Shown: positions 55,521 to 64,000 of the stretch, one piece after another
Position numbering within the stretch: position 1 is the first letter of the stretch
Layout of the letters: the number at the start of each line of letters is the position of its first letter
Source of the DNA: Microbulbifer sediminum
GTDB taxonomy: Bacteria > Pseudomonadota > Gammaproteobacteria > Pseudomonadales > Cellvibrionaceae
Assembly: GCF_021729035.1 (NCBI RefSeq)
Contig: NZ_JAJSAP010000002.1
Span: 186,001-250,000, forward strand
DNA length: 64,000 nt
Reading direction: 5' to 3'
The notes under the pieces: generated by a model
Seen by the model: only the letters and a program-made list of their open reading frames with translations
What the model was told of the DNA's origin: nothing
Database searches by the model: none
Program-made: the position numbers and the translations under genes

Positions 55521-55591
55521 TCCGGGCACGGGTGGGGGCATTAGTCATCGCCGGCCGCCATGTACCGGCCTAATACCTGGTTTCCCGGTTG

Positions 55592-56605
55592 TCACCACTG
55601 GACACAGATCTTGCCGAAATGACGGCCACTCTCCTGGTAACGGAAGGCATTACCCAGCTCTTCCAAGCCAAAAGTACGGTCCACCACCGGTCGAATGCCC
55701 GTCTGCTCGAGAGCAGCCACATATTCCTGTTGCTGACGGCGACTGCCCACAATCAGTCCCTGCAAGCGGGCGTGCTTCGCCATCAGCACTGCTGTCGGTA
55801 TTTCACCGCTCCGGCCGGTCAAAACGCCGATCAGGGCAATATGGCCACCGACACGCACAGCCTCGATCGATTGGGCCAGGGTGCCGGGTCCGCCGACCTC
55901 AACCACATGGTCGACGCCACGGCCATCAGTCAGCTCGAGGGCTTTCTTGCCCCAGTTTCCCTCGCGCTTGTAGTTGATGGTGTGATCCGCACCCAGTTCA
56001 CTAACGCGTTTCAATTTCTCGTCAGAAGAAGATGTCGCAATGACCCGGGCACCCATTGCCCTGGCGAGCTGCACGGCAGCAATGGACACGCCGCCGGTGC
56101 CCAGCGTCAGCACCGTATCACCGGCCTTGAGGCTACCGTCAACGACCAGGGCACGCCATGCCGTGAGGCCGGCAGTGGTGATCGTTGCGCTCTCTGCGTG
56201 ACTCCAGCCTCGGGGCGCATGGGTGAAGGCACTGCAGGGGCACACCGCATGCTTCACGGCAAAACCATCGATGCCATCCCCGGGAGTGTCGCTGAAACTG
56301 CCTACTCCCGGGCCTGGCAGCCCATCAGACCACTGCGGGAAAAAACAGGAGACCACATTATCACCGGTGTTGAACTCCGTAACCCCTGCACCCACGGCCT
56401 CGACGACCCCGGCACCATCGGACATCAATACCCGGCCGTCCTCGCTGGAAATGTGCCCGGCAGCAACCAGGTAGTCGTGAAAATTGAGGGACGTGGCATG
56501 CAACGCGACCCTGATCTCTCCCGGACCTGGCTCGCCTGGATCCGGTTTCTCCGCAATCTCCAACCGGTCGAGCCCCCCGGGTGACCTGACGACAAAAGCT
56601 TCCAT
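55592..56605 (-). CDS. Zinc-type alcohol dehydrogenase/quinone oxidoreductase (MDR family)
   Basis: Medium-chain dehydrogenase/reductase family protein (337 aa). The N-terminal GroES-like domain has SLNFHDYLVAAGH and the nucleotide fold has VLTLGTGGVSIAAVQLARAM. The cysteine ligands of a structural zinc are not seen and the catalytic zinc site is incomplete, so it resembles NADPH:quinone oxidoreductases more than zinc alcohol dehydrogenases. A GGAG site precedes the ATG. Substrate unknown. Confidence 0.88.
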   Translation of the reverse strand: MEAFVVRSPGGLDRLEIAEKPDPGEPGPGEIRVALHATSLNFHDYLVAAGHISSEDGRVLMSDGAGVVEAVGAGVTEFNTGDNVVSCFFPQWSDGLPGPGVGSFSDTPGDGIDGFAVKHAVCPCSAFTHAPRGWSHAESATITTAGLTAWRALVVDGSLKAGDTVLTLGTGGVSIAAVQLARAMGARVIATSSSDEKLKRVSELGADHTINYKREGNWGKKALELTDGRGVDHVVEVGGPGTLAQSIEAVRVGGHIALIGVLTGRSGEIPTAVLMAKHARLQGLIVGSRRQQQEYVAALEQTGIRPVVDRTFGLEELGNAFRYQESGRHFGKICVQW

Positions 56606-56663
56606 CGATTACTCCTTTTTCTGGTGCCGGTTCCGAACCCGGCGGCGCTGGATGCATGACAGT

Positions 56664-58502
56664 TCAGTCGCTGCTTTCCTGCCATAGCTCCCGCAGGCAG
56701 TGCACTTCCACCTTGAGATCCGGGTCGCGCATTTCCCGCCTTACGATTTCAATAAGATCCTGGGCGTATTTCCTGTCAAGTTCAAACGGTGCACCGATCA
56801 CCAGCACTACGTCCGACCTGTGGTGGCGTGAAGCAGGCCGGCCCGCTGTCAGAATCTCAATATCGGGATTATCCTCTACGTAGTCTTTCAGGGGTTCGAT
56901 CACTGTTCGGGACAGGGGATACAGATTGGGTTTGGGCTTGCCCTGGAGCAGGTCCTTGACCAAAGAGACTTTCAAGGGGCCGAGCAACACAATGGCAACC
57001 AGCGCCATCACCGCGACAGTAGCAGCCACCCATCGACGCTGTCGGAAGCGGGTCCGTCGTGAGGTGCGGACACCCATCCACCGAAAGGTCAATGCAGCGA
57101 AAAGCACAATGGCAATAAAGTTGGTGAGGAATAACAGGGCGGCACCACCGGCATTGCCAACCTGGAAATAAGCGACAGAAATGCCAATCGAACACAGCGG
57201 CGGCACCAGGGCGGTAGCGATTGCCACGCCTGCAATAGAGCCGACCAGGTTTGGGCGGGCAAGTGCATAGGCAGCAGCCGCGCCGGAAGCAGCAGCAATC
57301 ACCAGGTCGAGTACATTCGGGGCACCGCGGGCATAGATCTCGGGGGTCAGTTCCACGCCCGGCGTCAGGAAACCAATCGCGAAACTGGTAATCACGGTCA
57401 GGAGGGTACCTGAACCGATAGTGGCGAGTGAGGTGTTTCCCAGTTTCGGGTTGGCCTGGGCCAGCGCCATGGCGCATCCCAGCATCGGCGTCATCAATGG
57501 CGCCAGTAGCATTGAGCCGATTACCACCGCCGGAGAATCCTGCAGTAGCCCCATGGATGCGACGACTGCTGCCAGGCCCAGCATGATCAGGAAATCCAGG
57601 CTGAGCAGGGACCCGCGGCGCAACCCGCCAAGCAGGTCGACGTAGTCCGCGGGGCTGAGGAAGGGATTCCACTCCTCGCCAATGGTCCCGGGCCGCCAGG
57701 GTTTCAGGGCCGGTGCGCGCTTGATTACCGCAATGGCGGGGTGCTCGGTGGATTTGACGATGGTGCTGACAACCGGGGAGTTGGCTCCCACCAGCACCAG
57801 GTCGTGCGCATTCATTTTTCGGGCGTTGCCAGCCCGGTCCTTCTCACGCAGGATCTGGCATTCAATACGTTCACTGTCCTCAAGGCCTGTATCCCGTATC
57901 AGCTGGTTGAGGTCCTGCCGGCCAACCTCAACATTGACGTCCTCGTACTCGGCTTCTGTACGCGCGAGAGTGATCTTCCCATTGTTGGCTTCTGCCAGCT
58001 GCTGTGCCAGAAAAAGGCATGCGCCGTCGTGGGGGTTCTCCCCTGCGAATACGAATATGTTCCTGGCATGGCCGGCGCGCCCGGGGCCTCCAAACAGGAT
58101 CAGGGTGCTGCAGGGAGCCTTCTTCAGTAGGTTATTGGTGGAGTAACTCGCGCCTTTCCCGGCAGCCTGGTCATCGCCGACAGCAACAACCAGCTGAACC
58201 TCTTCCTGCCTCGCCAGGTCCAGGGCACTCTCAGTTGCATCGGGGGAAGAAAGCTCGCGTACCTCGCCCTTGCCCTGCTTCACCAGTCGCGCGAGTGCGG
58301 GAACCTCCTGGTGCTCCTGCAGGTAGGCCCTGACTGCCTTACCCAGGCTGTTGTCGCCATATCCGGCCCCTGGCAGCGGGGGCTGGGCATGTTGCCAGCA
58401 GAGAGCACAGACAGAGGTACCACGAGCCTGTGCGATCTCCGCAGACAGGCAGAGCACCTGGCCGATCTCACGGGGGTTTCTGATCAGGGCCAGGATGGCC
58501 AT
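56664..58502 (-). CDS. DUF389/TIGR00341 membrane protein with N-terminal UspA-like region
   Basis: A 612-aa protein. The N-terminal half (about 1-290) is soluble and resembles one or two UspA-type nucleotide-binding folds (VLVGANSPVVSTIVKSTEHP is a Usp-like ATP-binding pattern). The DUF389 domain follows with about six membrane segments (MGLLQDSPAVVIGSMLLAPL, TPMLGCAMALAQANPKLGN, LTPEIYARGAPNVLDLVIAA). The soluble C-terminus is basic. The ATG at 58502 has GAGGT upstream. The function is not established for this family. It precedes the divergent N-ATPase operon. Confidence 0.85.
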   Translation of the reverse strand: MAILALIRNPREIGQVLCLSAEIAQARGTSVCALCWQHAQPPLPGAGYGDNSLGKAVRAYLQEHQEVPALARLVKQGKGEVRELSSPDATESALDLARQEEVQLVVAVGDDQAAGKGASYSTNNLLKKAPCSTLILFGGPGRAGHARNIFVFAGENPHDGACLFLAQQLAEANNGKITLARTEAEYEDVNVEVGRQDLNQLIRDTGLEDSERIECQILREKDRAGNARKMNAHDLVLVGANSPVVSTIVKSTEHPAIAVIKRAPALKPWRPGTIGEEWNPFLSPADYVDLLGGLRRGSLLSLDFLIMLGLAAVVASMGLLQDSPAVVIGSMLLAPLMTPMLGCAMALAQANPKLGNTSLATIGSGTLLTVITSFAIGFLTPGVELTPEIYARGAPNVLDLVIAAASGAAAAYALARPNLVGSIAGVAIATALVPPLCSIGISVAYFQVGNAGGAALLFLTNFIAIVLFAALTFRWMGVRTSRRTRFRQRRWVAATVAVMALVAIVLLGPLKVSLVKDLLQGKPKPNLYPLSRTVIEPLKDYVEDNPDIEILTAGRPASRHHRSDVVLVIGAPFELDRKYAQDLIEIVRREMRDPDLKVEVHCLRELWQESSD

Positions 58503-58674
58503 TAAGTCGACCTCAAATACATTTGGCGTCGGCGAGTTACTGGTAAACAAACAGGCGGAGCTGCTTCAATATAGCTCCTGCCGAGGAACCGTTTACAGCT
58601 TTGGTCGGTAAGCGTGAAAGTGCCACATGAAAGGGCAGCAGCTGTACCAGACTGCACCGGAATCGCCTGGCAGG

Positions 58675-58860
58675 TTAGCTAATAACTCCGTTGCGCCGCT
58701 TAGAGTAAAGAGTGACGAGGTGGTTGTTGCCGTCAGAAAAATCCTCGATAAACGCCCTGATAAAGGTATCCACGGTCTGTTTCCGCTTTGGCGCGAGACT
58801 GACGGCCAATAGAGCCAAAAAGATGACAACTATCTTCGCACCTGGAGCAACGGTTTTCAT
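58675..58860 (-). CDS. Possible small hydrophobic-start protein, 61 aa
   Basis: MKTVAPGAKIVVIFLALLAV begins the product; the rest is charged (KRKQTVDTFIRAFIEDF). An AGGGGG ribosome site lies 7 bases before the ATG, which is the main support. It lies between the DUF389 gene and the divergent atp operon. No family is recognised. The N-terminus could be a membrane anchor. Confidence 0.45.
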   Translation of the reverse strand: MKTVAPGAKIVVIFLALLAVSLAPKRKQTVDTFIRAFIEDFSDGNNHLVTLYSKRRNGVIS

Positions 58861-59019
58861 CGTAACGCCCCCTTCGGATAGCTCCGGCAAAGCTTGACAG
58901 AATTATCAATTGAAGAGCCGGAAATCTGCGGATTCGGCTACCAGCATGCCGGGATGTGTAACCATGCTGAATCGTTGTGGTTGCTGGGTGAGATTCCTGG
59001 GCAGATAAGCGCCCGGTGA

Positions 59020-60928
<1,909 letters not shown>

Positions 60929-60929
<1 letters not shown>

Positions 60930-61204
60930 TGGAGGAAAACCGTGACAAGGCCCTGAGGGAGCAAATTGAGCGACAGGCCCGGCGTATGAAAAAGGCCGAG
61001 CGGGAGCGGCCTACACTAATCGCACAGACGATCTACATTGGCACCCTTGGACTGGTTTTTGTGCTGCCCGTGATCGGCGGCGCCTACCTGGGCCACTGGC
61101 TTGATGGACTTGCCTCGGGGTACTCCACTCGCTGGACCATCAGCCTTATTTTGGTCGGTTTGGTGGTGGGCGCTGTTAATGTCTATCTGCTGATCAGGGA
61201 ATAG
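60929..61204 (+). CDS. atpQ: N-type ATPase accessory subunit AtpQ (AtpI/gene 1-like)
   Basis: A 91-aa protein with a charged N-terminus and two membrane segments (TIYIGTLGLVFVLPVIGGAY and WTISLILVGLVVGAVNVYLL). GAYLGHWLDG is the AtpI/AtpZ-like signature. In N-ATPase operons AtpQ is normally followed by a second small protein, AtpR; here atpB comes three bases later, so atpR is absent. Confidence 0.87.
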
Positions 61205-61207
61205 TGC

Positions 61208-61906
61208 ATGGAGCACAGTGAACTCTCACCTGCGGTGCTTTTCAGCCTGGGACCAGTACATGTCACCAGTACCATCGTCACCAGTTGGGGGATTATCCTC
61301 GGGCTCTGGCTGGCCTCATCATTGCTGTGCCGGCGCCTGCGGCTGACACCCGGGCCTGTGCAGACCGCCGCCGAGGGCGTCCTGGGCGCAGTGGAAGAGG
61401 CGATCCGTGCAGTTGCGCCGGATCACGCCAGGTTGTTGCTGCCGTTTATCGGCACCCTGTGGATCTTCCTGGTAGTGGCGAACCTCAGTGGCCTCCTTCC
61501 CGGCGTCCACTCCCCGACCAGGGACCTTTCCGCCACTGCAGCACTGGCGATACTTGTGTTCCTGTCAGTGCACTGGTTCGGCATCCGCAGCCAGGGCCTG
61601 AAACCCTACCTGCGGCATTACCTGACACCCAGCCCGCTGCTATTGCCTTTCCACTTGATCAGCGAAGTCACCAGGACCGTGGCACTGGCCGTGCGCCTCT
61701 TCGGGAACATCATGAGCCTGGAGATGGCGGCACTGTTAATCCTTTTGGTAGCGGGATTCCTCGCTCCTGTTCCTATACTGATGCTGCATATTATCGAAGC
61801 CCTGGTGCAGGCCTACATTTTCGGCATGTTGGCGCTTATCTATATCGCCGGTGGGCTCCAGTCGCAACAACAACGGCACACGCCGCAAGGAGAGCGCGAT
61901 GAGTGA
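61208..61906 (+). CDS. atpB: N-type ATPase subunit a
   Basis: Ion-channel stator subunit (232 aa) with about five or six membrane segments. The essential Arg is R163 in [15 protein letters not shown], preceding the helix that faces the c-ring. [20 protein letters not shown] matches the family. It overlaps atpE by 8 bases. This is shorter than housekeeping AtpB proteins, as expected for N-type. Confidence 0.93.
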   Translation: MEHSELSPAVLFSLGPVHVTSTIVTSWGIILGLWLASSLLCRRLRLTPGPVQTAAEGVLGAVEEAIRAVAPDHARLLLPFIGTLWIFLVVANLSGLLPGVHSPTRDLSATAALAILVFLSVHWFGIRSQGLKPYLRHYLTPSPLLLPFHLISEVTRTVALAVRLFGNIMSLEMAALLILLVAGFLAPVPILMLHIIEALVQAYIFGMLALIYIAGGLQSQQQRHTPQGERDE

Positions 61907-62174
61907 CGTATCCTGGTTTGCGCTGCTTTCAACCATTGCAGCCATGCTGGGCATTGCCATTGGTGTGCTGCTACCGGCCTTGGCGATGGGCCGCGCCATC
62001 AGCAGCGCACTGGAAGCACTGGCGCGCCAGCCTGAGGCCGAGCGCTCGATAATGCGCACACTATTTATTGGTCTTGCCATGATTGAGTCCCTTGCCATCT
62101 ATGTGCTTGTGATCGCATTGATCATCCTGTTCCGGAACCCGCTGCTCGAATATTTGCTGGAATCAGCCCCATAA
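61899..62174 (+). CDS. atpE: N-type ATPase subunit c
   Basis: Rotor-ring subunit (91 aa) with two membrane helices joined by the ARQPEA loop (42-47). The ion-carrying Glu is E63 (AMIESLAIY). Compared with the sodium-binding c subunit of Ilyobacter tartaricus, S66 and Y70 are kept (S64, Y68), but Q32 is M30, V63 is M61 and T67 is L65. The loss of Gln and Thr argues for proton rather than sodium coupling. A ribosome site (AAGGAGAG) precedes the ATG. Confidence 0.95.
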   Translation: MSDVSWFALLSTIAAMLGIAIGVLLPALAMGRAISSALEALARQPEAERSIMRTLFIGLAMIESLAIYVLVIALIILFRNPLLEYLLESAP

Positions 62175-62187
62175 CAGGAGACCACAA

Positions 62188-62937
62188 GTGGAGCTCAGCT
62201 GGTCGACCTTCCTGCTGGAGATCGTCAATTTCCTTGTACTGGTATGGCTGCTCAAGCGCTTTTTTTACAAACCGCTCCAGGCAGTCATCTCGCGTCGCCA
62301 GAAAGGGATCGAGTCCCGGTTAGCAGAGGCAGGGAAAGCCCAGGCTGAGGCACGGGACTTAAAGCAGCAGTACGAGCAACGCCTGGAGAACTGGAAAGAG
62401 GAAGCCCGGCAGGCAAGGGATAAATTGCAGAGGGACATACACGCCGAGCGGCAAAAACTACAAAAGGAGCTGGAGGACTCACTGCAAAAGCAGCGCGAGC
62501 AGGCCGAAATTGTCCAACAGCGCCAGCAGCACGAACTGAGACGACAGATGGAGCAGCAGGCCATGGAGCAGGGCAGCCAGTTCGCGGCAAAATTACTGCA
62601 GCAGGGCGCGGGCCCGGAACTGCAACAGCGCCTGCTGGACCTGTTACTGGGATCCCTTGAGGAGTTGACCGAGGCCCAGCGACGGCCATTGCGGGAGCAG
62701 ATGCAGGAAACCGCTGCAGTAGTGGAAATTGTCAGTGCGTTCCCCCTGGAGGGGCCTCAGCGCCAGGATCTGGAGGAAGCATTACGTGATGTGCTGCAGC
62801 AGGATTATCCGTACCATTATATCGAGGACCCGAAACTGCTCTCGGGCCTCCGTATCACGGTCGGTCCCTGGCAGTTGGGTGCAAGTGTACGTGATGAACT
62901 ACACGCCTTTGTGAAGTTGGCGCAGGCGGCCCAGTGA
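62188..62937 (+). CDS. atpF: N-type ATPase subunit b with delta-like C-terminus
   Basis: Peripheral-stalk subunit (249 aa). One N-terminal membrane helix ([20 protein letters not shown]) is followed by a long charged coiled coil (about 40-150). The C-terminus ([20 protein letters not shown]) resembles the end of the delta subunit. N-ATPases lack a separate delta gene, and this extension fills that role. It starts at GTG and overlaps atpA by 4 bases. Confidence 0.9.
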   Translation: MELSWSTFLLEIVNFLVLVWLLKRFFYKPLQAVISRRQKGIESRLAEAGKAQAEARDLKQQYEQRLENWKEEARQARDKLQRDIHAERQKLQKELEDSLQKQREQAEIVQQRQQHELRRQMEQQAMEQGSQFAAKLLQQGAGPELQQRLLDLLLGSLEELTEAQRRPLREQMQETAAVVEIVSAFPLEGPQRQDLEEALRDVLQQDYPYHYIEDPKLLSGLRITVGPWQLGASVRDELHAFVKLAQAAQ

Positions 62938-64000
62938 GCACCGAAGCACTGCTGCGTCGACAACGCTGGCTCGAGGATTACCGGCCGTGCCTGCGAATCC
63001 AGGAACGGGGGTGGGTCGTCTCGGTGGGTGATGGTATTGCCTGGGTTGCGGGATTGCCCACTGCAGCCATGGACGACCTGCTTGAATTTGCCGACGGGAG
63101 CCGCGGACTGGTCTTCGATCTGGCCGGCAGCCTGTTGGGCACAATACTGCTTACCTGGACCGGACAGCTTACCGCCGGCACATCCGCGCGACTGTACCCC
63201 AGGCCGCTGGGGATAGCTGTAGGAGATGCACTGTTGGGGCGGGTTCTCGATCCCCTTGGCAACCCGCTGGATGGCGCCACTGAACCGGACTGTCCGGGCT
63301 GGATGCCCATGGAAACGGCCTCACCACCAATTACCCAACGGGATTTTGTACACCGGCCCCTGTATACAGGTAACAAGATCCTCGACACATTGATACCCAT
63401 CGGTTGCGGCCAGCGACAATTGCTTATTGGCGACGAGGGGCTTGGACGCAGTGCCCTTGCGCTGGACACGGTGATCAGCCAGCGCAACTCCAGTGTTGTA
63501 TGTGTTTACGTTCTGATCGGGCAGAAACGCTCCGCTGTGGTCAATACCATCCGCCTGTTACGGGAATACGGCGCCATGGAGTACACCACTGTCGTGGTGG
63601 CCGAGGCCAGCGCACTGCCCGGACTCCAACACCTGGCGCCCTTCGCGGGCTGCAGCCTTGCCGAGTACTGGATGCGGCGGGGACGGCACACACTGGTCGT
63701 TTATGACGACCTTTCCACCCACGCCAAGACCTACCGCGAATTGTCACTGCTGCTGCGGCGCCCACCGGGGCGAGAGGCGTATCCCGGCGACATTTTTTCC
63801 GTACATGCACGCCTGCTGGAGCGGGCTACCTGTCTCAGCGCCGCGGAGGGAGGTGGCAGCATGACAGCACTTCCCATAGTGGAAACCAAGCAGGGTGAGA
63901 TAGCGGCCTATATCCCCACCAACCTGATCTCCATCACCGACGGACAGGTGTACCTGAACCGCGAACTCTTTAGTGCGGGCTTTCGCCCGGCGATCGACAT
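62934..64000 (+). CDS. atpA: N-type ATPase alpha subunit (partial, cut by window end)
   Basis: The first about 355 residues of the non-catalytic alpha subunit, starting with GTG in a GTGA overlap with atpF. The N-terminal barrel ([20 protein letters not shown]) and [12 protein letters not shown] are typical. The region that should be the P-loop, GDRQTGKTA in normal alpha subunits, reads GDEGLGRSA at 166-174, so the conserved Lys is Arg172. Later motifs ([40 protein letters not shown]) are normal. The gene for gamma (atpG) should follow beyond the window. Confidence 0.92.
   Translation, partial: MSTEALLRRQRWLEDYRPCLRIQERGWVVSVGDGIAWVAGLPTAAMDDLLEFADGSRGLVFDLAGSLLGTILLTWTGQLTAGTSARLYPRPLGIAVGDALLGRVLDPLGNPLDGATEPDCPGWMPMETASPPITQRDFVHRPLYTGNKILDTLIPIGCGQRQLLIGDEGLGRSALALDTVISQRNSSVVCVYVLIGQKRSAVVNTIRLLREYGAMEYTTVVVAEASALPGLQHLAPFAGCSLAEYWMRRGRHTLVVYDDLSTHAKTYRELSLLLRRPPGREAYPGDIFSVHARLLERATCLSAAEGGGSMTALPIVETKQGEIAAYIPTNLISITDGQVYLNRELFSAGFRPAID

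Overview
The window is one uninterrupted stretch of GC-rich chromosome (roughly 60% GC by eye) from a gammaproteobacterium. A type II secretion operon, large TonB-dependent receptors, an Mrp-type antiporter, an N-type ATPase and an ArsJ-type arsenic module together suggest a marine or saline free-living species. Protein style resembles Cellvibrionales such as Microbulbifer, but that placement is an impression from the sequences, not a computed result. I saw no tRNA, rRNA, CRISPR array, insertion sequence or prophage.

Layout. 1-1932: possible tail of an unknown gene, then etfBA (electron transfer flavoprotein) behind a perfect PsrA-like inverted repeat and closed by a strong terminator. 2102-12768: a compact gspCDEFGHIJKLM operon for type II secretion, without gspN or a prepilin peptidase. 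12985-15822: two small conserved proteins and a hybrid sensor kinase whose phospho-accepting histidine is replaced. 15881-20104: an Oar-like TonB receptor divergent from a secreted S1/P1 nuclease. 20130-22870: arsR-gapdh-arsJ, an arsenate detoxification module, with an operator inside its promoter. 22996-25625: modABC for molybdate uptake. 25674-28703: xthA and prc on the minus strand. 29622-37173: a nine-gene Mrp/Mnh cation/proton antiporter operon with three large ND-type subunits. 37219-42487: TetR regulator divergent from an RND efflux adaptor and pump, with no outer-membrane partner. 42609-48026: two TonB receptors flanking a DUF547 protein. 48031-56605: mostly single genes (deaminase, azoreductase, MscS channel, pirin, YHS protein, a TPP enzyme with an aldehyde dehydrogenase, an alcohol dehydrogenase). 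56664-58860: a DUF389 membrane protein and a small ORF. 59110-64000: the first seven genes of an N-type ATPase operon, cut by the window end inside atpA.

Themes. Several modules couple to ion gradients or handle oxyanions: Mrp antiporter, N-ATPase, MscS, RND pump, ArsJ, ModABC. The most unusual sequence observations are in the N-ATPase (no atpR, c-subunit without the classical sodium ligands, alpha subunit with an altered P-loop), the degenerate histidine kinase, and the Mrp operon with an extra small membrane protein. The arsenic module is a known system that is easily misread as glycolytic GAPDH plus a generic transporter.
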